64,000 nt of DNA, taken from the NCBI GenBank assembly GCA_964352815.1, contig CAYGTO010000001.1:62001-126000 (forward strand), read 5' to 3'. The notes beneath the pieces were generated by a model. The model saw only the letters and a list, made by a program, of their open reading frames with translations. It searched no databases and was not told where the DNA came from. The translations under genes and the position numbers were made by a program. The DNA comes from CAYGTO01 sp964352815. Its GTDB lineage: Bacteria; Pseudomonadota; Alphaproteobacteria; Rickettsiales; UBA3002. This document shows positions 16,171 through 25,449 of this stretch, in pieces. The first letter of the stretch is position 1. Every line of letters begins with the position of its first letter.

Positions 16171-18023
16171 GCTACTTTTTTCCCGTTTAATTCCATGTTC
16201 TTTCTGCACACGATGTCGGCTTCTTCACATGTTTCATTCATTACCAGCTGGCCTTTAGTGCTGAAGGCAATCCCCGCCGCATTGGCCTCGTCTGTATCGA
16301 TATGCATTTCCGTGACATACCCTTCCTTGGCGCGAATAAGGGTATTCGAAAACGACACGCTGCGCTCACCATCTCCCAGCTTTACATCTACATAGTCACC
16401 ATTTTTCAAACCCATTTTCTTGGCATCCTCCGGACTCATATGGATATGCCGGGCGGCAATAATAAGGCCGTTGGTCTCCAACTCTCCTGCCGGGCCGCGT
16501 AGTTTGATCACCGGTGTATGTTCCAATTTTCCGGAAGGACGCACAGGAGCTTCTACACCTAGCGTAAACGTATCAGTCTTCGAGACCTCTATCTGCGTTT
16601 GGCTGCGTGTTGGGCCAAGAATACGAACATTTTTGAACGAGCCTTTGGGGCCAATCACTTCAACGGTTTCTTCTGCCGCCCAGCCTTCAGGCTGAGTGAG
16701 TTGGCGCATCAACGTTAATTGATGGCCTTTGCCAAACAATTCCTCCACATGCGCATCAGATAAATGCACATGCCGTGCTGATACGGCTACTGGAATATGC
16801 CAGGCGGGTTTTTGTTCCACACCAGGCTGTTGCTTGGTCAACAGATGTTGGACTTCCTGTACGATCATATATTGTTCACAGGTTTGGGTGACAATCACCT
16901 TAATACGGGAATCAAATGATTGTACTTGTGGCGCTTCGTAACCTTGTAAATGCACCCCCTGATTTTTGTCATCATCCAAATGCAGCCCTAGAAACTCGAA
17001 TTTATCGCAGATACGGCGTCGCATGGAGGATGAGTTCTCACCTATGCCTCCAGTGAAGGCAATGGCATCCACCCCGCCCATGGCAGCCGCATATGCACCA
17101 ATATATTTACGCACACGGTATGCATAGACATTGATGGCCAGCTGAGCATCGGCATCACCTTCAGCGGCTTTCTGTTCTACTTCGCGCAGATCATGGCTTC
17201 CTGCCAGCGCTTTCAGGCCACTATTGGTATAAAGTTGCTTCTCTATTTCTTCGGTGGTTAGGTCAAGCTCACGCGCCAGATAGGTAAACATGCCGGGATC
17301 AACATCACCAGAACGCGTGCCCATCACTAATCCTTCAAGTGGGGTCATCCCCATGGAAGTATCAACAGAGAAACCACGGTTTATGGCGCATACACTGGCA
17401 CCATTACCCAGATGACAGCTGATGATCTGCAAATCCGTGACCGGGTGATTTAGCTCCTTGGCTACTCGCAGCCCCACATATTTATGTGAGGTGCCATGAA
17501 ATCCATAACGTCGTAATCCTTTATCCCGCCATTCTTTAGGCACAGCATAGGTATAAGCTCTGTCAGGAATGGTATGATGGAAGGCGGTATCAAACACCGC
17601 AACTTGTGGCATGTCCGGCCATAACTCACGAGCGACTGTAATGGCCTTAATATTAGCCGGGTTATGCAGCGGAGCTAGTGGCGTACAGCTTTCAATAAAA
17701 GAGAGCACTTCATCATCAATCAGAGTTGCATCCTCAAACCGATCACCACCATGCGCCACACGATGCCCCACCGCATCAAACTGATCAAAACCAAATTCGT
17801 TTAAAATGGCAGGCACGTGAACAATAGCATCTTCCACTGTGGCTAGAAATTCTTCTCGTTCACATTCCTTCCCTTGTTCGCCACCGCTGCGATAATGCAG
17901 GGTGCATTTGCCGCCCTTAAATCGCTCGAACTCACCTTTAAACACACGACTATCCTCAATTGACATATCAAAGATGCCAAATTTAAGGCTGGAACTGCCT
18001 GCGTTGAATATCAATATTTTCAT
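16167..18023 (-). CDS. Acetate kinase fused to a PduL-type phosphate acyltransferase
   Basis: Residues 1 to about 395 are a full acetate kinase (ILIFNAGSSSLKF start, RYGFHGTSHKYV, HLGNGAS, GMTPLEGLVMGTRSGDVDP, FTGGIGENS). Residues of about 405-618 are a full PduL phosphotransacylase, with metal-binding RHVHLS and RHIHMS motifs and EMHIDTDEANAAG. PduL converts acyl-CoA and phosphate to acyl-phosphate, which the kinase uses to make ATP, so one polypeptide would run the whole acetyl-CoA to acetate pathway. There is no frameshift or stop between the halves. It overlaps its neighbours by 4 bp on both sides. The usual Pta enzyme is replaced here by the unrelated PduL fold. Confidence 0.9.
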   Translation of the reverse strand: MKILIFNAGSSSLKFGIFDMSIEDSRVFKGEFERFKGGKCTLHYRSGGEQGKECEREEFLATVEDAIVHVPAILNEFGFDQFDAVGHRVAHGGDRFEDATLIDDEVLSFIESCTPLAPLHNPANIKAITVARELWPDMPQVAVFDTAFHHTIPDRAYTYAVPKEWRDKGLRRYGFHGTSHKYVGLRVAKELNHPVTDLQIISCHLGNGASVCAINRGFSVDTSMGMTPLEGLVMGTRSGDVDPGMFTYLARELDLTTEEIEKQLYTNSGLKALAGSHDLREVEQKAAEGDADAQLAINVYAYRVRKYIGAYAAAMGGVDAIAFTGGIGENSSSMRRRICDKFEFLGLHLDDDKNQGVHLQGYEAPQVQSFDSRIKVIVTQTCEQYMIVQEVQHLLTKQQPGVEQKPAWHIPVAVSARHVHLSDAHVEELFGKGHQLTLMRQLTQPEGWAAEETVEVIGPKGSFKNVRILGPTRSQTQIEVSKTDTFTLGVEAPVRPSGKLEHTPVIKLRGPAGELETNGLIIAARHIHMSPEDAKKMGLKNGDYVDVKLGDGERSVSFSNTLIRAKEGYVTEMHIDTDEANAAGIAFSTKGQLVMNETCEEADIVCRKNMELNGKKVA

Positions 18024-19360
18024 TTTTTACTCACAGTTTGCGGTTCACTTTCCGGGATTAGTCGATTCAGCACAATACTTGCAGCCATATCGCCGGTGAC
18101 ATTGACAGAAGTACGGCACATATCCAGAATACGGTCAACGCCCATGATGAGTGCAATTCCAGCAGCAGGAATGCCAACACTTTCCAAGATGGTTGCCAGA
18201 ATCACAATGCCCACGCCCGGTGTACCTGGAGAGCCAATAGCAGCACCCGTGGCCATCACCACCACAAGAATCATACCGGAAATACCAATATCTACCTGAA
18301 ATACCTGTGCCAGAAATAATGTTGCTACGCCCTGATAAAGCGCCGTTCCTCCCATATTGATCGTAGTGCCAAGCGGAATGACAAACCGTGCTATACCAGA
18401 ACGCACGCCCAGTTTTTGCTCTGTGGTACTAAGTGTCAATGGCATCACGGCTGCAGAACTGGAGGTGGAGAGCGCCAACAACATGACCTCTCTGGATGTT
18501 TTGAGGAATGTGAGTGGACTAGTGCGCCCGGCAATGGCAATGATGAGTAAATATACCCCAAGTAGCAGCGCCAATCCGGCTAATACCGTCCCCATATAAA
18601 CTGCCGTGGCGAGCAACGTCGAGATACCCACCCGTGCACTGATACTGGCCAGCAAACCAAATACCGCATAGGGCACAAACTTCAGTACCCAGCTCACAAT
18701 CACCATACAAACGGACTGAATGGAGCCAAGCAGGTCAAGGATCGGCTTGCGCTGCGCTACTGGCATGGCAACGAGTGCGATGCCGATAATGATGGCGCTT
18801 ATGACCGTTTGCAGCATATTGCCACTGACAAAGGTCGCAAGCGGGTCTTTGGGAAACAGGCCGGTCAATAATTCAGGGAAATCTTTTAAAGAGGGTAAAT
18901 TATTAGGGATAGCGCCATTAGCTGTTGGAACAGTTGTTTGAGGAGCAATACCCTGCAACAACGAGCTATCAATATAATTACCCGGCTGAATAAGCAATGC
19001 GACTCCAATGCCAATAAAAACCGCAATAACCGTGGTTGCTACAAAGAACAATATAGAAAAAATACCAAGTTTCCCGATGTCCTCACTTTCCTCACCAGCG
19101 GCAATCCCGCGAATCACTGAAGCAACAATGAGCGGAATGATGATGAATTGAATAGCTAACAGGAAGACCTTACCAGGTAACGCTACCCATCCGGCAACTA
19201 GCTCAGAGGTTTCCTTGTCCACCCAACCGGTTGTTGGGCCGATGAGAACACCAAACACCACACCGAGCACCATACCAATGATGACCTGAAGCCACAGCCT
19301 GCCTTTAACCAGGCCGGTCAGGTTTGAACGTAGATGAATGAGTGAGCGTGATAATTCCAT
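18020..19360 (-). CDS. Dicarboxylate/amino-acid:cation symporter (DAACS family)
   Basis: The 446-residue protein has eight membrane helices and the re-entrant loop signatures of the GltP/DctA family: a Ser-rich LALSTSSSAAVMPLT, LGTTINMGGTALYQG, and a GSPGTPGVGIV segment. It imports C4-dicarboxylates or glutamate with Na+ or H+. Its gene overlaps the ackA-pduL start by 4 bp, so carbon uptake and acetate fermentation are translationally linked. The substrate is not resolved. Confidence 0.87.
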   Translation of the reverse strand: MELSRSLIHLRSNLTGLVKGRLWLQVIIGMVLGVVFGVLIGPTTGWVDKETSELVAGWVALPGKVFLLAIQFIIIPLIVASVIRGIAAGEESEDIGKLGIFSILFFVATTVIAVFIGIGVALLIQPGNYIDSSLLQGIAPQTTVPTANGAIPNNLPSLKDFPELLTGLFPKDPLATFVSGNMLQTVISAIIIGIALVAMPVAQRKPILDLLGSIQSVCMVIVSWVLKFVPYAVFGLLASISARVGISTLLATAVYMGTVLAGLALLLGVYLLIIAIAGRTSPLTFLKTSREVMLLALSTSSSAAVMPLTLSTTEQKLGVRSGIARFVIPLGTTINMGGTALYQGVATLFLAQVFQVDIGISGMILVVVMATGAAIGSPGTPGVGIVILATILESVGIPAAGIALIMGVDRILDMCRTSVNVTGDMAASIVLNRLIPESEPQTVSKK

Positions 19361-19429
19361 TATTCTATAGCCATATTAGGTTCTTTGTGATGTTGCTTAA
19401 GTTTTAGCATATGTTTTTCCTGCCTGTAA

Positions 19430-22081
19430 TCATGTCGCTGCCTGTGCTTTGTGTATAGGATGATTGCCATGTAACTTCCGCCATAATCTGAAGATTTCAT
19501 CCAAAGATAAGAGGCTGCATGCAATGATGAGCAGCACGCCCCATTCCATCAGAGATACTGGCTGGATACGCAGCACATCACTGATTCCCGGTATATACAT
19601 GCAAGCAATATGAATCGTTTGTGCGGCAATAATGCTTCCAATCAACAGCTTGTTGCTAAAGAAAGACTGACGGAAAATAGAACGGGTTTCGGAGCGGCTA
19701 TTAAGCGCCTGTACATTTTCGAGCAGTACCATGAGCAACAACACATAGTTCCGTGCCGCTTCTACACTGTAGCCATGATCTAGCAGCCAGTAATACACCG
19801 TAAACGCGATGCTTCCCATAAACAATGCGCCTATCAGCACACGCTCCAACATCACCCGGTCGAAAATAGGTTCTTTTGGATTGCGTGGTGGGCGTTGCAG
19901 TTCATGGCCTTCTGCCGGTTCAAATACCAGCGCCACATCCTGAATGCCGTTGGTAACCAGGTTCAACCACAGCAGCTGTACGGCCAGCAGCGGCATAGGT
20001 AATCCTGCGGCTATACATAGGAGAAACAAAGTAATTTCTGCTGCCCCGGTTGATACCAGCAAGAAAATTACCTTGCGGATATTACTGTAGACAATCCGGC
20101 CTTCATGGATGCCATGCACGATGGAGGAAAAATCATCATCCGTAAGAATGAGGTCGGCGCTTTCACGGGCGACATCCGTACCACGTTTACCCATCGCTAC
20201 ACCCACATGCGCTTGCTTGAGCGCCGGTGCATCATTGACTCCATCTCCGGTGACGGCCACGAAATGTCCGAGATGACCCAATACCTCTACAATTTCCTTT
20301 TTCTGTGTCGGTTCAATACGTGCAAATACCCGGCAGTCCTTAATGAGCTCTTCTAGTTCCTTTGGACTTTTTGCCTGGGCGGCGCGTATATCCGTACCGG
20401 TAACAACTTTAATATTTGCATCACCCAAACCTAAATCAATCGCAATAGCACGCGCTGTAAGTGGATGATCGCCGGTGATCATCGCTACTTCGATCCCTGC
20501 CTGTTTACACAGATCTACGGCATCTTTTGCTTCTGAACGTAGTGGGTCGATCATCCCCACAAATCCTAAGAATGTCAGTTCATGTAGCGTGTCAGGGAGT
20601 GTCTCTGAGGTAACGTTGTCTGATACTACGCCTTGTGCAAAGGCCAAAACACGATAGCCATCAGCTGCTAATTTCTCCATTTGCGCTTCAACTTGTTTGC
20701 GGTGTAGAGGAATATCACCATCTGGCGTTTCCATGTGTGTACACATGTCCAGAATACGCTCCGGCGCACCTTTAACGAATGCAATAGGCTCTTGTTCATG
20801 CTGATGCACTGAAGCGCTGTAACCATGTTCAGATTCATAGGGCATACGCACACGCTCTGGATAGTTGGTAAGTAATTCATCGCGATGCAGGCCATATTTT
20901 TCTCCCAGCACTAATAGGGCGACGTCCACCATATCTCCTTCGGCTACCCACTCTGCTTCCGGACAATGCAGGCAAGCTTCGTTGGTGAGCATTGCTGTTC
21001 GTACTAACCGCGCCAATCTCGGCAAAGATGATGCACCACCTTGTGCGGGCAGAATCTTACCCTCCGGATTAACACCCTCACCGGCAACATTAAACATCAC
21101 ACCATCCGGCAGAACGACATGGCGTGCGGTAAGCTCGTTTACTGTCAACGTGCCGGTTTTATCAGAGGCGATAAACGTACAAGAACCAAGCGACTCTACC
21201 GCCAGCAGCTTGCGTACAATGACACTGTGAGAGGCCATACGACGCATACCGATGGAAAGTGCCACGGTAATTGCTACCGGCAGCCCTTCCGGAATGGCAG
21301 AAACGGCGAGCGCCACCGCAATCATAAACATCTCCGCCATATTTCCACCCTTCATAAAAGAGATGGCAAATAAGACAGCCACAACGAACAGCACCGCATA
21401 CATCAATTTAAGCGTGAATTTCTCAATCCGTAATAATAAGGGAGGCTTGACCAGAATGCTTTTTATAACGGCCTCGGCAATCCGGCCTATTTCTGTACCT
21501 AACGCTGTGGCTGTGACTTCTCCCTGACCACGTCCGCGTGCCACCATCGTTCCGGCAAAAGCCATATTGGCTCGTTCGCTGAGAACAGCATCGTGCGCAG
21601 GTGCAGATTTACTATCCTTGATGATAGCAACGGACTCCCCCGTTAGAAGGGATTCATCAATAGAAAGATTGTGGGATTCGTGCAGTTTTATATCCGCAGG
21701 TACTTTGTCGCCCGATTCCAACAGCACCACATCGCCCGGTACAATATGCTCTGCATTAATACTTACTGCCTTACCATTACGAAGCACAGTGGCAAATGCA
21801 GGCACCATCTGCTGGAGCGCTGAGGCAGATTTCTGTGCTGAGAACTCTTGCACCGTACCAATAATGGCGTTTATCAGTAATACGGCAAAAATAAAGGCGG
21901 CGTCAGTGATCTCATCCAGAAAGAGTGACACCGCTGATGCGCTGAGGAGAATGTAAATTAAAGGACTCTTAAATTGATGTAAGAACAGCACAAAAAGCCT
22001 TGTGACTTTTGCTTTTGGCAAAATATTCGGCCCATATTGTTCAAGTCGTGTTAATGCCTCTTCTGCTGTGAGCCCTGTCAA
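19430..22081 (-). CDS. Cation-transporting P-type ATPase, Ca2+/P2 type
   Basis: The 883-residue protein has the TGES loop (LLTGESVAI), the phosphorylation motif DKTGTLT, the hinge TGDGVNDAPALK and ten membrane helices with a PEGLP motif in helix 4 (AIPEGLPVAITVAL) as in Ca2+ and Na+/K+ pumps. A C-terminal cation ATPase domain is present. The start appears to be TTG preceded by GAGGAAG, and the N-terminus is short compared with family members. It is the second gene of the leftward operon, after the small acidic exported protein. Confidence 0.87.
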   Translation of the reverse strand: MTGLTAEEALTRLEQYGPNILPKAKVTRLFVLFLHQFKSPLIYILLSASAVSLFLDEITDAAFIFAVLLINAIIGTVQEFSAQKSASALQQMVPAFATVLRNGKAVSINAEHIVPGDVVLLESGDKVPADIKLHESHNLSIDESLLTGESVAIIKDSKSAPAHDAVLSERANMAFAGTMVARGRGQGEVTATALGTEIGRIAEAVIKSILVKPPLLLRIEKFTLKLMYAVLFVVAVLFAISFMKGGNMAEMFMIAVALAVSAIPEGLPVAITVALSIGMRRMASHSVIVRKLLAVESLGSCTFIASDKTGTLTVNELTARHVVLPDGVMFNVAGEGVNPEGKILPAQGGASSLPRLARLVRTAMLTNEACLHCPEAEWVAEGDMVDVALLVLGEKYGLHRDELLTNYPERVRMPYESEHGYSASVHQHEQEPIAFVKGAPERILDMCTHMETPDGDIPLHRKQVEAQMEKLAADGYRVLAFAQGVVSDNVTSETLPDTLHELTFLGFVGMIDPLRSEAKDAVDLCKQAGIEVAMITGDHPLTARAIAIDLGLGDANIKVVTGTDIRAAQAKSPKELEELIKDCRVFARIEPTQKKEIVEVLGHLGHFVAVTGDGVNDAPALKQAHVGVAMGKRGTDVARESADLILTDDDFSSIVHGIHEGRIVYSNIRKVIFLLVSTGAAEITLFLLCIAAGLPMPLLAVQLLWLNLVTNGIQDVALVFEPAEGHELQRPPRNPKEPIFDRVMLERVLIGALFMGSIAFTVYYWLLDHGYSVEAARNYVLLLMVLLENVQALNSRSETRSIFRQSFFSNKLLIGSIIAAQTIHIACMYIPGISDVLRIQPVSLMEWGVLLIIACSLLSLDEIFRLWRKLHGNHPIHKAQAAT

Positions 22082-22116
22082 TTTCTTCCTCGTTCATTAC
22101 GTTACATACGGTCTAA

Positions 22117-22389
22117 TCAATCGTCTGTTTCTATTTTCTGATCTTCTTTTTCTGGCACGATATCACTTTGTGGCATTTGCTTATCGTCATATTCGTCATC
22201 ATCGTGATCTTCATCATGTTCTCTGGACTCGTGATGATCTTCCTTGCGGTCGTCTGCATCATCATTATCGTGGAACAGGTCTTTAAACCACCCCTTTATG
22301 CTATTTCCTTCTTCTGCGTAGGCCGGTTGCCCTACTGCAGAAAAGAGCAGCATCATTGCAGTAACCAATGTTAATAAACTATATTTCAT
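22117..22389 (-). CDS. Small exported Asp/His/Glu-rich protein
   Basis: The 90-residue product has a signal peptide (1-25, QPAYAEE) and a mature region dominated by Asp, Glu and His. It is the first gene of the leftward operon, directly upstream of the Ca2+-type ATPase, so calcium or metal binding in the periplasm is a reasonable inference. The ribosome site AAAGGAG is good. It belongs to no family I can name. Confidence 0.7.
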   Translation of the reverse strand: MKYSLLTLVTAMMLLFSAVGQPAYAEEGNSIKGWFKDLFHDNDDADDRKEDHHESREHDEDHDDDEYDDKQMPQSDIVPEKEDQKIETDD

Positions 22390-22436
22390 GGGTTTTCTCC
22401 TTTTAAATTATCAACATCTCCCGACTGGCAGAGGGA

Positions 22437-22450
22437 GTGATTCTTATCAG
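22437..22450 (-). promoter_or_regulatory. Weak FNR-type box for the leftward operon
   Basis: GTGAT-TCTT-ATCAG matches 8 of the 10 defined bases of TTGAT-N4-ATCAA. On the minus strand a GATAAT -10-like hexamer (22412-22407) lies about 34 bp downstream of its centre, close to class II spacing, followed by the ribosome site of the small acidic protein gene. Confidence 0.5.
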
Positions 22451-22468
22451 GAAAAAACAGAGTGATGT

Positions 22469-22482
22469 TTGATGGGTATCAA
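22469..22482 (+). promoter_or_regulatory. Perfect FNR box upstream of the MaoC gene
   Basis: TTGAT-GGGT-ATCAA is a perfect match to the FNR/ANR consensus. A TACAAA -10-like hexamer (22505-22510) has its centre 32 bp from the box centre, the class II (-41.5) geometry. It also lies 32 bp from the weaker box serving the divergent operon. Confidence 0.8.
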
Positions 22483-22546
22483 GTCTGATAAAGTGTTTTT
22501 AACTTACAAAGATACAATTGCCCCACCTATGGATTCAAGGAACGTC

Positions 22547-22978
22547 ATGACGAATATTAAAGAACTTAATGGTTACGCATTTGAAGAGCTGAAGATTGGT
22601 ATGTCTGCGGTCTATAGCCGGACAATTACCGATACGGATTTAAGGAATTTTTCTGGTGTGACGGGAGATACCAACCCGATGCATCTGAATGAGGAATATG
22701 CCAAAACCACCTTTTTTAAAGGGTGTATCGTGCATGGAATGCTGACTGCCAGCATGCTTTCAACGGTTGTTGGCACAAAATTACCGGGGCCGGGCTGCAT
22801 TTATGTGAGCCAGACACTTTTCTTTAAAGCACCGGTGCATATTGGTGAAACTGTCTATGCTAAAGCAACCGTCACGGCGTTAGATGATATAAAACGTCGC
22901 GTCGTATTACAGACACAATGCTTGGTAAAAGATAAGGTCGTGCTGGATGGTGAAGCGGTAGTACAATTGCCTGATTAA
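22547..22978 (+). CDS. MaoC-like (R)-specific enoyl-CoA hydratase
   Basis: The 143-residue hot-dog protein has the hydratase-2 motif region (DTNPMHLNEEYAKTTFFKGCIVHGML), with the catalytic Asp and His. It hydrates trans-2-enoyl-CoA to (R)-3-hydroxyacyl-CoA, the substrate of PHA synthase, which fits the phaC gene 3 kb downstream. An in-frame TTG at 22469 lies inside the FNR box, so the start at 22547 (AAGGAACGTC before it) is preferred. It is first in a rightward operon. Confidence 0.85.
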   Translation: MTNIKELNGYAFEELKIGMSAVYSRTITDTDLRNFSGVTGDTNPMHLNEEYAKTTFFKGCIVHGMLTASMLSTVVGTKLPGPGCIYVSQTLFFKAPVHIGETVYAKATVTALDDIKRRVVLQTQCLVKDKVVLDGEAVVQLPD

Positions 22979-22996
22979 AAATAAAGCGATGAAAAT

Positions 22997-24883
22997 ATGA
23001 GTACAGTGAAACGAGGCTTAATACCAACCACCTCATATTGGCATTGGGCATTACTGATTTTGAGCCTGCTTGCAGTTGCAGTACATTTTGCCCTGCGCTG
23101 GGCGGGACTTCCAGCTGTTATTGGAGTTGAAGCTGCTGATATTCCACTATTGGTGGTGATTGTCATTGGAGGCGCTCCTTTGGTTCTTCAAATTTTGCTT
23201 AAGATTATGCGGCGTGACTTTGGCGCAGATCTACTGGCAGTTCTTGCCCTAGTTACGGCGGCATGGCTTGGTGAATATCTCGCTGCTGTATTGATTATTA
23301 TCATGTTATCAGGTGGGCAGGCATTAGAGGTTTATGCCATGAGAAAAGCGTCATCAGTCTTACTTGCTTTGGCCGAACGCATGCCCTCTACCGCGCACCG
23401 CAGAAATGGCGAGCAGATTGAAGAAATAGCACTGGCTGACATTGACATCGGTGATGAGATCGTCGTTTTTCCGCATGAAACAGCGCCAGTCGATGGCGTG
23501 GTTATCGATGGTAATGGCTCGATGGATGAGTCTTATCTCACGGGCGAACCGTATCAAGTATCCAAAGCTCCTGGTGCTTCGGTATTATCTGGCGCGATTA
23601 ATGGTGAGGCTGTGCTAGTCATCCGCGCTGAAAAATTAGCGCATGATTCTCGTTATGCCCAGATCATGGAGGTGATGCAGGAAGCAGAACAGAAACGCCC
23701 TACCATGCGGCGCATTGGTGACCAGATTGGCGCAGTGTTCGCGCCGCTTGCTTTGTTATTTGCGCTCGCTGCATGGTATTTTACCGGTGATTCCACGCGC
23801 TTTTTGGCTGTGTTGGTGGTTGCCACACCATGCCCGCTACTCATCGCCATTCCCATCACTTTGATTAGCGCCATTTCTATGGCGGCACGGCAGGCAATCA
23901 TTATCAAAGACCCGACCGTGCTGGAGCGGCTACCTACCTGCCGTACCGCCATCTTCGACAAAACGGGCACACTCACTTACGGTAAGCCAGAGTTGACGGA
24001 GATTATCCCCGCAGAGGGAATTGAGCGGAATATCATTTTACAACAGGCTGCAAGTCTGGAGCGTTACTCCAAACATCCGCTGGCCAATGCGATTATTCAT
24101 GCGGCGGAAAAAGACAGTCTAGCATTGATGGAAGCTGCCAGCGTTTCCGAAAAACCAGGGCAAGGGCTTGTCGGCAACGTCGACAGCCATGAAATTCGAG
24201 TTACCCATCGTAAAAAACTCCTGAAAGACTCACCAGACATGGCTGGCACACTTCCCTCAACAGCGGCAGGGCTGGAATGTATTATTATGATGGATGGCCA
24301 TTATGCCGCCACCTTCCGCTTTCGTGACACACCGCGTGCAGATGGCAAATCCTTCATTAGCCACCTTGGGCCTTCTCACCAGTTCAATAAAGTCATGCTG
24401 GTATCGGGTGATCGTGAATCAGAAGTGACTTATCTAGCTGATTTGCTGGGTATCGAAGAAACGCTGGCATCGCAAAATCCTGAACAAAAAGTGGCTATCG
24501 TGCGGGCGGAAACCGCCAAAGCGCCAACATTATTCATGGGCGATGGTATTAATGATGCACCCGCACTGGCATCGGCCACTGTTGGCATTGCGTTTGGTCA
24601 GCATAGTTCCGTGACTGCTGAAGCCGCCGGTGCCGTCATCATGGAAAACACATTAGAAAAAGTAGATGAGCTACTTCATATTTCCTCAGCCATGCGCCGC
24701 ATTGTGCTGCAAAGTGCGATTGGCGGCATGACATTAAGCGTGATCGCCATGGGTTTTGCCGCAGGTGGTTATATCACTCCCGTTGCAGGAGCACTTCTGC
24801 AAGAAGCTATTGATATTATTGCCATTGCCAATGCCTTACGCTTAAGCTTAGGCTCTAAAATAGAAACAGATTTGAACACATAA
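22997..24883 (+). CDS. P1B-type heavy-metal ATPase with TPC instead of CPC
   Basis: The 628-residue pump has phosphorylation motif DKTGTLT, HP motif (YSKHPLANAI), GDGINDAPALA, and no N-terminal metal-binding domain. The membrane metal motif is VVATPCPLLIAIP, so the usual CPC is TPC, which alters the transport site. P1B pumps export or import transition metals; the substrate cannot be told here. It sits 18 bp after the MaoC gene and 12 bp before cytochrome b561. Confidence 0.85.
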   Translation: MSTVKRGLIPTTSYWHWALLILSLLAVAVHFALRWAGLPAVIGVEAADIPLLVVIVIGGAPLVLQILLKIMRRDFGADLLAVLALVTAAWLGEYLAAVLIIIMLSGGQALEVYAMRKASSVLLALAERMPSTAHRRNGEQIEEIALADIDIGDEIVVFPHETAPVDGVVIDGNGSMDESYLTGEPYQVSKAPGASVLSGAINGEAVLVIRAEKLAHDSRYAQIMEVMQEAEQKRPTMRRIGDQIGAVFAPLALLFALAAWYFTGDSTRFLAVLVVATPCPLLIAIPITLISAISMAARQAIIIKDPTVLERLPTCRTAIFDKTGTLTYGKPELTEIIPAEGIERNIILQQAASLERYSKHPLANAIIHAAEKDSLALMEAASVSEKPGQGLVGNVDSHEIRVTHRKKLLKDSPDMAGTLPSTAAGLECIIMMDGHYAATFRFRDTPRADGKSFISHLGPSHQFNKVMLVSGDRESEVTYLADLLGIEETLASQNPEQKVAIVRAETAKAPTLFMGDGINDAPALASATVGIAFGQHSSVTAEAAGAVIMENTLEKVDELLHISSAMRRIVLQSAIGGMTLSVIAMGFAAGGYITPVAGALLQEAIDIIAIANALRLSLGSKIETDLNT

Positions 24884-24895
24884 CGCAGGCCATTT

Positions 24896-25435
24896 ATGAA
24901 CATCATACACCGTATTCGCATTTACCATGCCACGCTCGCCATCCTATCCATACTTGCTTATATAACGGGTGAATTTGGAATCATTCACGCATGGCTTGGT
25001 TATGGCGTTGCAGCGGTTATCGCGTTTCGGCTGCTGTGGGCATTAAGCGGTAATCGTCAGGTTGGGCTGATGCGTTTTTACCCTTCCTTTGAAGGGTTGA
25101 ATCTGGGAAATATGTTTACCCACCCAGCCATTACAAAGACCCTGATGTTAGGCATTGCACTCAGCGTGCTTGCCGTCACCGTCACCGGCATTGCCCTCGA
25201 CAAGGGTGAATCAATCGGGTTAGCGCAGCTTGAGCTAGTAGCAAGCGCCAGCGCCGATGATGACGATCACGACAACAAAAATGGAGGGTTTCTGGAAGAG
25301 GCCTTAGAGGAAATGCACGAGTTCTTTGCTAATGTCATGCTGCTCTTTGTCGGCATGCATGTAAGCTATCTTCTGCTATTCAAGCGTCCGCTGGCGAAGT
25401 TTATGCTGTTTATTGCGAAGAAGGATAACAAGTAA
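24896..25435 (+). CDS. Cytochrome b561-family protein
   Basis: The 179-residue protein has four membrane helices with His residues placed as haem b ligands (RIYHATLAIL, FANVMLLFVGMHVSYLL). A polar loop of Asp/His (DDDDHDNKN) separates helices 3 and 4. Such proteins carry electrons between the quinone pool and periplasmic partners. It is last in the FNR-box operon; the convergent phaC gene ends 14 bp beyond. Confidence 0.82.
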   Translation: MNIIHRIRIYHATLAILSILAYITGEFGIIHAWLGYGVAAVIAFRLLWALSGNRQVGLMRFYPSFEGLNLGNMFTHPAITKTLMLGIALSVLAVTVTGIALDKGESIGLAQLELVASASADDDDHDNKNGGFLEEALEEMHEFFANVMLLFVGMHVSYLLLFKRPLAKFMLFIAKKDNK

Positions 25436-25449
25436 CGACGTAGAAGCTA

